From Pleurotus ostreatus/Saccharomyces cerevisiae fusant (taxonomy: Eukaryota; Opisthokonta): 64,000 bases of DNA. A model generated the notes under the pieces. The model searched no databases. It was not told the origin of the DNA and saw only the letters and a list, made by a program, of their open reading frames with translations. The position numbers and the translations under genes are program-made. Positions 12,100-23,050 of the stretch are shown piece by piece. Each line of letters opens with the position of its first letter. The stretch's first letter is position 1. The DNA is taken from the NCBI GenBank assembly GCA_024196135.1, contig JAMQCK010000010.1, positions 186,001 through 250,000 on the forward strand, in the 5' to 3' direction.

Positions 12100-12640
12100 C
12101 TTGACTGTCGGGCAGCGCGGGCGCGCGCGAGAGGGCGCGAGAGGGCGCACGCGGAGGGAGTGGAAAGCGCGCGGGGGGTGGGGGTCGCGCGGGGGGGTGG
12201 GGGTGGCGATTGGGGCGCGAGGGCGCGCGCAATGGCGCGGGAAGCGCGCGGGGGGTGGGAGGGGCGCGGGGAGGGCGCGGCAAGAGCGCGAGAGAGCGCG
12301 CGGGGGGATGGGGGTCGCGCGGGGGGGATGGGGGTCGCGATTGGGGCGCGAGGGGCGCGGCGAGGTCGCGGGAGGGGCGGCAGGAGCGCGGGGGGAGGAC
12401 GGGAGCGCGGGTGGGGGGGAAAGAGCGCGCGGGAGAGCGCGGGTGGAGGAGTCGCACGCGCGGCTTCCAGCGCGCGCGGGGTTGCAGTTGGTGCTGGCGG
12501 GGAGGAGGCGCGCGCAGCCACGGAATCGGCGCGGGGGCCACGGGCGACGCGCGGGTGGGATGCAGGCGGCGCGCGCGAGATCGCGGGTGGGGTGCAGCAA
12601 GCGCGTGCGGTAACGATCGGCAAGGGATCGCGAGGGGTCG
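12100..12640. repeat. G-rich low-complexity block at the 5' end of the Ser/Pro-rich gene
   Basis: About 500 nt consist on the plus strand of short reiterations such as GCGCGGGGGGTGGG and GGGGCGCGAGGGCGCG, and the complementary strand is correspondingly C-rich. No stable period was found by eye. If the candidate start at 12700 is right, most of this block is a long first intron of the minus-strand gene. Otherwise it is promoter DNA. Confidence 0.5.
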
Positions 12641-13001
12641 CGCTGTAGCCACTTGCTTGGGTGCGAAAGACCAGCCCACGACTTCCTCACCGCCCTTCAT
12701 GCCCCCCTGTACATGTCACCGCATGCGAGCTGGCGGCCTGTGAACGCATAGCCACTTGTGGTTCAGAGGGCGCTCACTACCACCAAATACTCGCATGGGT
12801 GGCTATGCATAGAGGGCAGGGGACGGTGCTCTTGGGAAGCATCGCTGCTGTCTTGTTGGTGGGGGATGGCAAGAGCCAGGAAAACACCGCGAGAAGGATT
12901 CTCGGACCGGTTTCGTTACTGTCCCGGCACCCGCCCCGACCACTTGCTGCAAAACCACCACGCACCATTATAGCTGCTAGACCTGCGCGAGACTTCGACG
13001 A

Positions 13002-14887
13002 ATGTCCAAGGCAAAGCGAAAGACGAACAAGAAGCTCTTATGTGGGTGCTATTGTACACTCTTTCAGCCTCTGTCTCTGGGCTAAACTGCCAATAGGGGC
13101 TAAGTTCGTCCAGCAGCAGCAACTGCTGGATGACCTGCAAAAACTGAAGACCACTGAGACCCAGCATGCCGAATCTCATGCTGAGGCGATCCTCGATACT
13201 GTCGAGCATGCGACTGGCCACCGTTTTGTCGACGTGTGTCTTTCTTCTTTTCGCGTTTTCCACCCGCTCACTGGTGTGTATCAGCTGCCTGCTTTCCTTG
13301 AACGTGCAGCTCATGTCACTGCCATCGACGGTGTACTCTCGCAAGACCGGGCAATTGAGCTCAGCCAGATTTTCATGCACCATCATAGCCTGGCAGTTGC
13401 GCGGGCGCGCGTGCAGTTAGATGCACACCGGCGGGAAGAGGGTATAGCAACATATCTCGAGAAACGCACCCTGGTAAGCCTGGTATCTGGGCTACAGCAT
13501 CTTTTCTCATCCCCCTTAGTGGTACCGACTCGGCCTGAACAAGCGGATGTCGATTACACCTTATGTAAAACTACGCAGTGACAATACCCTCGAAATCACC
13601 CAGATTCCGGGTGCGAAATTCAAGATCATCGCTCGTGCGCGCACTTTTCCGCCTTTCAAGAACGGGACTACCTTGGTCGAAACAGGCGACCCAGATATGC
13701 TGCCACCTACCACAAAGCTTGTGGCTGGAGAGCCATTCTACACTGTCGCACCCGACGAATCAGCCGTATTCGTCAGCCCGTGCCCCCAAAACAGTGAGCT
13801 TGAGTATGATTTATTAAATATCTTCGCCTCTAATCCTTTCTCAGCATGTGGCTTCCGTGTTGAGCTCGTCGTCATGCGGAAGGTCCTTGACGAAGCCAAT
13901 GAAGAGCAGCAGGCACTGTTGTCTTGGCTAGCACAGGTCGTCGACGAAGCAGTTGCTGACAGAAGGGATGTTCGTGTATGTCGCACCTTTTGATCAGCCA
14001 TAGAACCGACTCTGAACACCCATCAGCCATTATCCGAGGGTCTGATGACGCAGGTTGGCGCGAACAATGGCCCGCGTCATGCACGTGTGGCTGGATATGC
14101 TGTCAGTCATAACACTACGAGGCTGAGCAAGGAGGAGAAGATCGCACACGATCATGCTGCCCTCAACACACTGGCCTTCGCATGGGCTCTCGCAGAACGT
14201 GGCATCATCACGGAGGTCACTAGAGATGTGATCGACGGGCTAGACCGTCAGTGGGTCCCGGATCTGGGCACGCGGAATGTGCCAGGTGGTGAGTAGGATA
14301 TTGTGAAGCAGGTGTATGGCCGCTCACAACTTCTTCACTCTAGGGCTCGGTTATACTGTGTATGTGAATGGTCTTTACCATACTTTCCCCCTCCGCAAAC
14401 GTGGCCCACCGACTGGGTACTTCTCTCGGGGATACTCTGCGTAGGTCGCCACGCTTCTTGCTCTGCATATCTTTGACGAATTCAATATAGTACAACCCAT
14501 ACAGACCCCTGCGCTTATGGATGGGCCATTTCCATGACGGTGGCTCGCGATACCAGCACAGTATCTTCACCACAACCACCTGCTCGCGAGCTGCGGAAGC
14601 GCAAGATTAGCCCGGCAGTCATTGAGCCACCTCCTGGCGGTGGTGCAAACTTCGTCGATGTTACGTTGGGGGTCATCGTCAAGGGAGCTGCAGGGACAAT
14701 TCAAGCTCACCGCCCTGACCACCAGCATGGCACAACCGCTTGCTGTGGGACAGTTAATCGTGGCCTGACGAATGCCTTCGACGAGCATCTCGCTGACATT
14801 CTCAAGGAATTATACGACCGTGGAACTCCTGCATTTTCAGTATCGAGCAGTGCTGGTGGCAGCAAGGGTAGAGATGTTGATATATAG
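13002..14887 (+). CDS. Orphan Agaricomycete protein, intact multi-exon gene
   Basis: The gene starts at ATG 13002 (MSKAKRKTNKKLLCG). Each exon joins the next in phase through GT...AG introns of about 45-55 nt: 13046-13097 (GTGCTA...AATAG), about 13471-13517 (GTAAGC...CTTAG), about 13793-13844 (GTGAGC...CTCAG), about 13976-14026 (GTATGT...ATCAG), 14290-14342 (GTGAGT...TCTAG) and 14440-14490 (GTAGGT...ATAG). The protein has roughly 550 residues: an N-terminal helix-rich part (KFVQQQQLLDDLQKLKTTET), a middle with KRMSITPYVKLRSDNT and SCGF-type segments, and a C-terminal part reading GYTVYVNGLYHTFPLRKRGP, YGWAISMTVARDTS, FVDVTLGVIVKGAAGT and HGTTACCGTVNRGL. I recall similar uncharacterised proteins in mushrooms but no function. 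It lies just before a reverse-transcriptase fragment and a TET/JBP gene and could be a passenger of a mobile element. The stop is at 14885-14887. Confidence 0.6.
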
Positions 14888-15026
14888 CTTCTACCACTTA
14901 TGTAATATAAGCTTACTTCGCCAAGAAGGCATGCTTTGTGCACCATCTTACTCTCCCCGACATCTCTATCCTCTAAGGGCTTGTGTAAGGCGCAGCTAGT
15001 TGTCTTCATTGAATTTGTATTGAAAT

Positions 15027-15334
15027 TGTATTTACATGGATCTAACCACACAACAACAGGCGTGCGGTTTCGTCTGGACAACCTCGAGCATTTCAGCGCA
15101 ATCCTGTGCTGCATGCTTCGCAAGTAAGCACGTGATGCGAAGCTCGTTGTGTGGAAGTCGGATGTGGCACAGGTATATCGTCGCATCCCAGTGCACCCTC
15201 TCTGGCAGATTCGGCAGACAGTCTTCATCAATGGCTATCCGTACGTCGACCGCGACAACAACTTTGGCGACCGTGCCGCTGGCACTATCTGGATCGCCAT
15301 ATACGTGAAGCTCCTGGCTGACCTATTAAAGTAG
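15027..15334 (+). pseudogene. Reverse-transcriptase fragment
   Basis: Two short reading blocks, GVRFRLDNLEHFSAILCCML and, after an in-frame stop (TAA about 15124), LVVWKSDVAQVYRRIPVHPL followed by VFINGYPYVDRDNNFGDRAA, match the palm region of reverse transcriptases found in basidiomycete retroelements: a K-S-D-V-x-x-x-Y-R-x-x-P-x-H-P block, then the family-typical V-D-R-x-N-x-F-G-x-R-A. Only about 100 codons remain. No flanking Gag, integrase or terminal repeat could be seen. It is a dead relic. Confidence 0.6.
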
Positions 15335-15503
15335 GTGCAGGTGTTGATGTTGGTGAGTAGGGATGACTATCTGTGTTCAATGGTGCAGCTGGCGGTGTAT
15401 GATAGGGCAGGGTCAATCTTGTCGGTTTTGAGAAAGCCAAGGGCGACAAATGTGGGAAGAATTGGTGTCACTATTTTGGTGCTGCGGACAAACAGAAAAA
15501 CTA

Positions 15504-17796
15504 TTAGGGAGATGAAAGTACCATATCGCAGCTACCACTCGAGCTGTATCCTGAGCTGAGTTCCATGTTGCTGCTTTCCTTGCCTGCCATGTCGTTACTT
15601 TCGCCTTGACCTCCTCCGACTTCACTGCCACTGTCAAGCTCCATGTCGACTACATCCTCCCCATCAACCAGCTCTTGAGAATGTAGATTATCAACGGGGG
15701 CTTTCGGGAAGAGACCCTTGGTGATAAGGGTTTGGGCATCGCTGTGTGTGTCCAGACCACGCTTTTTGGCCTTCTTGATCGTGCTGACTCCAAGCTCTGC
15801 TGATTGGAATAGAGTGGCCTGGTTAAACCACACCATAGAACCACGACCGTCGGCCCTATTCCATGCCTGCTCTTCTTCGCTCAAGGGCTCGAAGTTCTGC
15901 TGCTCCTGATTTGGGGGACGGCCATCAGTTGTGGTCACAAACTGTGCCTTATCCAAATCTGTAAATCTAGCATTAGTCTGCAAGCCTCTGCAAAAGAAGC
16001 TAGGTAGATCGCTTGGCTTACCACACACGTCCACATTCCAATGATAAAATAGAGAAGATGGGTAGGCCATAAAAACGCCAGGAGGCAGCTCGACAATCAG
16101 GCCTGCTTCCCATATCACGAGCCAGCAGCGTTCACGGTGATTGAAATTTCCTAATGAAGGTCAGGAATCAGATACACTGCTTCACATTCACCAATGCACT
16201 CACCATAGATGAATATCAGGCAGACACATATGGCGAGATTCATGTGGTCCACATGGGGGTAGCAGTGAACACGGGGGATGTTTTCGAAGGGGCGTGGCGC
16301 GTTGATGCAGAAGTTATAGAAGACTCCTTCTTTGTCGCCTTGCCGGCGGCCATACCGAGGATATACATCGTCGCCAAACATCGCCTGGATTTTGGGAGTG
16401 GCGTTTTGAATTCTCTTCACAATGAGGGGAAAACGCTCATGCATGAACACACCAGCAGCAGCACTAAAAAAATTTCAGCATAAAGGCTATAAATAATATA
16501 GAGGGTGCCTACTCGATGCGGCGCATCATGCTTCCCTCGCGAAAGAGGTGAGCGATCGGCGCAGCATTGCGACGGCTCCATGCCCCCTCATCACCAAGCT
16601 ATTCCAGCGTAAGCAATCTTGTGCAAGAAAAAGTATAGAATCAAATCTTACCAGTTTGTTCTGGCGGTCGTGGCCTAGGATAGAAAAGAAATGCGGCCCT
16701 CGTGCATTCCCTCTCATCTGCGCCTCTGTAAATGGAAAGACATTGTTCACAAACCATGCTATCTCTAGCTCGAGTGTTTTCATATTATCTCCAGTCGTCC
16801 ACTGTAGCGCCAAACTACGAATGATGAGTGTACGGCCTGCCTGGTCGGTGATGATTGTGACCCTAGCATCGGCAGCCCTTTGATATGACATTGTCAATGC
16901 TGTCAGTACAAGGCAAAGCATAGCATACCTTTCTGGGTAGTAGACACGGTGGAAGTCCTTCAAGATCTCCGCTATCTCGAGATCAGCAAGTGGACAGATA
17001 ATGAGACCATCACACTTACCAAGTTTGTCAGGATGATTATGAAAGAGATCAGCGATTATACAGCCTTCGTCCAGGCGATTGACATTGATCCCCCGCCACC
17101 CTGTACTTGTGATGCGGAGCAGCCTGGCGTCTAGGGTTCCAGGGTCTGCAGACAGAATTTGGGTGGCTTTCTTGAGGCGATGCTTTTGCGCTCGCGCGCG
17201 GCTTTTGTCTTGTTGACGAAGAGCACGATGCTCATACCAGTTCGAGGCTATCTCCTGCCGCCTCTTGTCTTCTTCTGGATCTTTCCAATTCTCGAAGAAT
17301 TTGAAGTTGGTATCGTCGACGATCCTCTTCCTGTCAGTGGATTAGCGATAAAGCAGGAAACATGGCCCAAATGCTTACACCGACTCCGTATACCCAAATT
17401 TCCTAATACAACTTTCGAGAGCTTCCAATTTTCTTTGTTGAATCAACATCAGCTCGTGTACTATAAGAGCTTGTACAAAAAACTCACAGCTCAACAAGCT
17501 CATCTCCAGATCCATCCCAAGCACTGGGATCGGCGTTCACACAGTCTTCGTGATAGCGCATGGCGAGCTGAGTGGAGTCTATGTTGCAGACCTGGATAGT
17601 ATCTGTTGAAAGCGAGACTTCCTGCTGGGGAAATCTATAAAAACAGGTTTTACAGATGAAGAGAAGGGTGCTAAGGGCAAACTTGCGTTTGAGAGCAGAG
17701 GCCATCAATGCTCTTGGTGGCTTGAGGAGATAAGGCCAGCCGCCGCTTCAGCCTAGTGTCATAAGGATGATCGGTGGTGTTTGCCTTGCCAATCAT
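15504..17796 (-). CDS. TET/JBP-type 2-oxoglutarate/Fe(II) dioxygenase domain protein
   Basis: This is a multi-exon minus-strand gene with a candidate start at 17796 (MIGKANTTDHPYDTRLKRRL). The N-terminal half includes a basic helical stretch (RRQEIASNWYEHRALRQQDK) and TGWRGINVNRLDEG. The catalytic core follows: NFCINAPRPF, then CYPHVDHMNLAICVCLIF with the H-x-D iron ligands, an intron at about 16147-16202, NFNHRERCWLVIWEAGLIVE, and LPPGVFMAYPSSLFYHWNVD, which holds the likely distal His ligand. It ends with a conserved-looking tail (GRGSMVWFNQATLFQSAELG) and an acidic/Ser-rich C-terminus. Fungal TET/JBP enzymes oxidise 5-methylcytosine and are often carried next to KDZ-type transposons (established for basidiomycetes). 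No KDZ transposase was found here, but a reverse-transcriptase scrap is adjacent. The 2-oxoglutarate-binding Arg was not identified with certainty. One N-terminal intron phase (about 17640-17690) is unresolved, so integrity is likely but not proven. Confidence 0.65.
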
Positions 17797-17899
17797 GCTA
17801 GAGGAAGATATCTGCTTTGGTGCACGGGGCGGCTTGTCAATGGCTAGGATCAAGGTGTGCACGAGGCTTGACTGTGGCTATGCATGGCTGTCACAACAG

Positions 17900-19030
17900 T
17901 GTCACGGCGATTTCTAGTCACCCAGAATGATTACCAAATATGGATAACCAAGTCTTGTCGCTTACGAACTGCACTGTGTCGCCACTGCTAAAGGCCACAG
18001 CTGCAGACCATAAGCAAGCTCCAAAGGCATGGTAATTCAGATGGACAAAAATGCTCGCTCCTTGCGAGAAGCTATGTTAACCTCTCATGTGCACATGTCG
18101 AGGCTACCTAGAGTGCGGGAAGAACATCCACCGCACCACCCTCGCATACCACCACTGGTCCTCCCGCCATTCAGCCCGTCCGCTGCAGTACAAGAACGAT
18201 GCCACCTCCATTCGCGCGACCGGACTTCTTTGATTGGTGTCACTGAACTCGAGAGGGCGACCCTCGGCCGGCTATGAAATCCTCGGTGCATCGGCACGAG
18301 GAACGGGATGGTGTCGGTTCCCAACTCCAGGCAATGACCACGGGCGAGGGCACAGCAAGGGATGATCAGCATACACATGCCTCACTGTTGCCAGCCCTAC
18401 TACTGACCTGTACCTCATGACGGCATGGCAAGCCAGCCGTGCAGATCGGGACGAGGTCCGCACTGTCAGCAAGCTCGAGCACGCTGGCTAGCACTGGATT
18501 GTACATCAGCATGTGGAAGGAGCTCGACACGCAACAGGCACCTTGAACTAAGCACCTACGAAAGGGCGTACCGCGAGCGCAAGGACAACCTCGACTCCGC
18601 GCCAGCGATCCCGTGCTTGCAGTTGAGCTTGGCGAGACCGCGCGAGCGCCATATCCGGTGGCCGCGAGGTCAACTACGAAGGCTTGGGGGCGACCGAAGA
18701 TGTCTCACAAGTTCATCGCCAGTGTGCATCCCCAGCGGCCCTATTCAAGCGACAATCAAACCTTTTGCGTGCGCAACAGCGACGACACCTTTGCGGCGAT
18801 CCCCCGTCTACAACTGGGCCCAGTCAGACTGCGCGACCGTAAGCCCGGGTGCATCCCATGCCGTCGGGAAGTTCGAACGAGCTGGTGGGCGCGAAACATG
18901 ACTTTAGCCCACCTTGGGCGGAGATGCACCTGGCCGCATGTTTGTAGTGGCAGCGTCTCCCCACACCCGGTCTCGCGCATGCGTTCGGGCTAGTAGTGAG
19001 CACACCGGAGAGTTGTTAGACGATGCTGAT
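17900..19030. other. Intergenic, no gene seen
   Basis: Open frames of 60-160 codons on both strands are Arg/Ser/Pro-rich and overlap one another, with no motif. Nothing else stands out. Confidence 0.5.
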
Positions 19031-19037
19031 ACCATAT

Positions 19038-22000
19038 TTAAAAGCTTGGGGGCAGCAGGACCGCACCCTGCAGCGCGTCGATCAGCGACTGGCGCTCGTC
19101 ATCCGAGAGGTTGTCAGCGAGGAGCATCATGATGTCGAGCGACGCCTTGCGGCCCTCGCGCGTGAGCTGCACCAGGCGGCGCATGAGATGGTCCGCCTGC
19201 AGCTTGACGAGCATGCCGCTGATGTCGAGCGCCTCGAGCTTCTCGGCGGCGGTGCGGTGTGGCATGGTGGCGTTGATGCTGGCAAGGGTGTCAAGGAGGC
19301 CGGAGCGGTACTCGAAGGAGGAGCCCGGACTGGCTTCGGCGAGCTGAGCAAGAGCGGCGCAGCGGGCGAGGCGGGCGCGGGTGGCCAAGTAGAAGTGACG
19401 ATGGGTGTTCTTCCATTGGGTGGACTTTGCGTGCCCCTTAGCCTCCATGCGACCAGTGCGACTATGTACAAGTCAGTATAACAGAGACGAAGAAGAGAGG
19501 GGAATATCGTACTCATGAAGATCGGCGTACAAGAGCGCGAGCTGCTTGTACGTCGGTGCAAGATCCGACTCGCGTGCCTCGAGCTGAGAAGCAGCAGCCG
19601 CCTGCTCCTCGGGCCTCTTCAAGGGGTCCTTGCTGTCCTTCTTCAAAGCCGCATACGTCGGGTCGAGGCGCTCCATCAGAGCAGGGATCTTGTCGCGGCA
19701 CATCTTGATCTGGATGATACCCTCCAGCTCAAGGATACCAGTGTGCGCGTTGACACCCACTTACATCTCCATCTGCTCCGAGTTGATCGATGGGTCGAGC
19801 ACGACCCAAGCGCCACCACGCAACTCGCCGTTCGGCACGATGTAGACGAACACCGGCTGCGTGTACACAGAGAGGCCGTCGACGATCTTGGAGCCCTGCT
19901 TGAGGATCTCGCCGTACATGTCCTGCTGTCCACCGGAGAAGCCACACCAGTTGGCGAAGATGATGAGCGGGAGTCCCTCGCGGTTGAAATCGAAGATAGC
20001 CTGTGCGGTCTTGTAGGCGGAGTTGGGGTACCAGGCCTGACCGGCCTCCATGATGCGCTGCTCGAAGGTAGACGGGTTGGCGGGGTTGGCCGGACGGTGC
20101 ACTCCATCGTGCGCCTCTCGACAGTGATGACACCCATGAGGATGCCGCCGAGGCGTGCACGGCCGACGACGACAGTCTGCGCCCAGCTGCTGAGAGTCCC
20201 GCGGTCAAAGAAGCCTGGTAGTCACTCCTCGGTGCTCTCGTCGCGCTTGCCCTCGATGAACCTGCGCGGGTCGTAGGGACCCTTCGGTGGCGTGTACGAG
20301 ATGTCGCGATCCCAGGTGTCGCCGTTGACGCAGATGGGGAGAGGTGCCAGCTTGAACTCGGGGATGTAGGACAACTACTGCATCATGTGCTGCGCAGCCT
20401 GCAAGTCGCTGCTCGCCGTCAAGTGTGAAACACCGTTCTTGAACATGATCTGCGTGCCGCCGAGCTGCAAGTTGGAAGTGTAGACCTCGCGGCTCAGCAC
20501 CTTGTTGAGCGCCTGGGCACCAGTAAGGATGATGGGCTGGCCTTCGACCTGGACAGCACGCTCGCCAAGGCGGACGAGGTAGGCACCGATACCGACCGAA
20601 CGGCCAGTGACGAGGGTGATAGTAAAGATGTCGTCGTAGGCGCGCGACGTCTCGCCCGCAATGAGACCGGATCCGCGCAGAGACTCGACACCGATGCCGT
20701 CCTGCAGACCGATGATGTCCGTAATCTTGTGACGGCGCTGATCATCGGCCTGTACCTCAATGGTACGAACAGCACCGGGGCTCTTCTCCTGCACCTTCAA
20801 GAAGTTCTCGCGCGTGAGGTAGAGGTAGTCGATACCCTTCTCTGGGTGCGCTTCGTCGTTCCAGGCGACCGAGAACAAAGGGAAGATCTCCTCGGCGAGA
20901 CCGATGCGCGCGCCAGAGTTGGTGGACAGGTAGATGCGCGGGAGGCCTTGGTTGCGAGCTTACTGGCTGACTTGGTAGAAGAACTGGTCCTCGACGGGGC
21001 CGAAGGAGCCAATCTTGTAGGTGATGTCGTTGGCGATGACGACCACCCTCCGTCCGCTCGGGTACTCTGGCGTCCTCAGTGTGTATACCCAGCCAACCAT
21101 ACCGAAGATGTTGTTGCCCAGTGCGCGATCGACCTCGGCAATCTGATCATGCTCGTCCAGCACGAGCTCGCGGGACTCGAGGGAGTTCTTTGGGTTCGTG
21201 AGCGAAGGGTCGATCTTGCGCGCCTCAAGCCAGACATTGTTCAAGGCCTTGGCGAAGAGCTGCGGGAAGTCGTACACGTAGGTTGTGCCGATGAGGTGAG
21301 CCTGGTAACGCTTCGGCTGCAGGGACTCCTTCGTCGGGTACGCTTGGTGCACAGGCTGGAGGTAGAGAGTACCCTTCTCGCCGATGGACTTTAGAATGGT
21401 CGTTCCCTTGTCCGTCGGGATCTCCTGGTAGCCGTGGAAGTTGACGACGAAGCCGGCGACGATCTCGATGAGGCAGCGGATGGGTGTGATGTTGCCCTCG
21501 TCGTCCTCGAGCGCGATACGAATTTCGGAGCCAGTGACATGCAGACGCCACAGACGCTTGCCGTGACGCTCGATGAAGCCAGCGACAGCCTCCAGCACGT
21601 CGTCGTACGTGACGGCGACATTGTAGACGAAGTTGATGAAGATGTGGTTGCAGTCGGCGGCGCGGTGCTGGGCGCTGACCACCTCGAGCGCGTCGAGAAT
21701 ACTGGTGACGAAGCGGTCCGTCTCCGAGATGAGGTACTCGGCGGTGCTCATGCTGCCGCACAGGCGACCAGGGCGAACAAGCGCACGAACGAAGAAGCGT
21801 TGGTCAAGCTGGTTCTTGCGGGCGACGGCGTGATAGATGTGGATCTGCTCCGCCTTGAGGAACCACGGCTTGAGGTTGTAGTTGGATAAGTGCCTGGGCT
21901 CAAGCTGGAAGGCGAGGGCGGGCTCGATGTTGCGGATAGCCTCCTTCCGCATGCCATCAATGTCGCGCATGGTGAAGTACACGGGGTACTGGCCCTTGCC

Positions 22001-23050
22001 GCAGATGAGCATGGAGACACGGCGCACACCGCGGTAGTCGAGCTCATCCTTGTCGGCGTTAATGAACTCGGCGATCTGCGTAGCCCACTCGTCTTCCGGC
22101 GTATCGTCCTCCCTCTCGAAGATGCGCAGAGCCAGGTTCAACACGTTGGGAGGCTGAACCTTGCCATAGCGCTCGCGGTACTCTTCGGTGTCGAAGGCGG
22201 GCAGCAGCGATGCAACCTGTTTGAACCCGCTCTTGAGGATAGGTGGTTGGGGAACGACGCGATGGCGCCGGTGCGGACCGGCTGCGGTTGGTGACAGTTC
22301 ACGAGATACGAAAGGTCGCTAACGGATGCAGTCCGGCGACTCTCGATGAGTCTCGGTGTTGATGGCGGAGAGTGCGACTGCCCGATGTTGAAGCGCCACG
22401 CAAGGACATTGGGATTGTCGCCATCGTCGAGGTTGTCGCCCTCTTCGTAGTCGATAGACAGCAACGTACGCGCGACGTCCATAGACCTCAAGAGCAGCTA
22501 TATGGGCATTAGCATCGGTTGCCCACAAAAGGGAACAATTCACTTACCCAACGTCGCCATTGGGTCCTTGTGGTTGAAGAACGCCAGCAAGACATCGTAC
22601 ACCATATACCTCGAGTCACTAAGCTCCTCCTTGTAGTAGCCGATCACCAGGCTGGTGATGTAGATGCGGCTGGACTTGGATTCGAGGGAGCGCGTCCAAG
22701 AAATCTTCGGGACGTGCAGGACACCGTAACTACCAATGAGGGTGTGGGTGAGGACAGGGATTTGACCCTCATATAATGGATCGATGAGGGATTCAGTGTA
22801 GCCCGCCATCCCTGTACGACCATGAGCAAGATCTTAGAGAAGTGAATGTGTGCAACACACCTGTCTGGAAGGCGCATTCGCCTGCTACGCCCTTCCTCTC
22901 CGTGCCAAAGTTCCGCCACTCATGAGATGAGCTATGGCTGAGCTCAAGCACGAACAAGGGGGTCGCTCGAGCCGTCTTCGGCTGGCGCACAGCAAGGGAG
23001 GTGAGTTCGCTCACAGCCTTTTCAGCCTCGAACAAGCTTCGAGTTCCCAC
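19038..23050 (-). pseudogene. Broken chimera: carbamoyl-phosphate synthase N-terminus joined to acetyl-CoA carboxylase central and carboxyltransferase region
   Basis: The 5' part (23050 to about 22625) reads LFVLELSHSS, RKGVAGECAFQTG, a 49-nt intron (22809-22857), then MAGYTESLIDPLYEGQIPVL and SSRIYITSLVIGYYKEE, the N-terminal small domain of carbamoyl-phosphate synthase (CPSase). In the same frame it continues LSDSRYMVYDVLLAFFNH, which is acetyl-CoA carboxylase (ACC) central-domain sequence, and then follows ACC order: [145 protein letters not shown], and the terminal helices to 19038. The ACC biotin-carboxylase and biotin-carrier domains are absent. Disruptions: frameshifts near 22480, 22245 and 20100, and stops at 20960-20962 (TAA), 20375-20377 (TAG), 20222-20224 (TGA) and 19761-19763 (TAA). 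Several catalytic-region residues are altered (for example NWCGF where NWRGF is usual). Retained introns (22497-22545, about 19455-19510) show that the copy arose from DNA, not cDNA. Full-length ACC and CPSase genes must exist elsewhere. Confidence 0.85.

Noticed and set aside
11942..12700. 252-codon minus-strand frame starting MKGGEEVVGW
   Set aside because: Most of it is Pro/Ala/Arg from the G-rich block; only its last 50 or so codons match the orphan gene and they are counted there.
18425..18993. Overlapping frames of 126-158 codons
   Set aside because: No motif, no intron signals, and the two frames contradict each other.
20729..21394. 221-codon plus-strand frame
   Set aside because: Antisense to the ACC carboxyltransferase sequence; Leu/Val/Asp-rich shadow with no motif.
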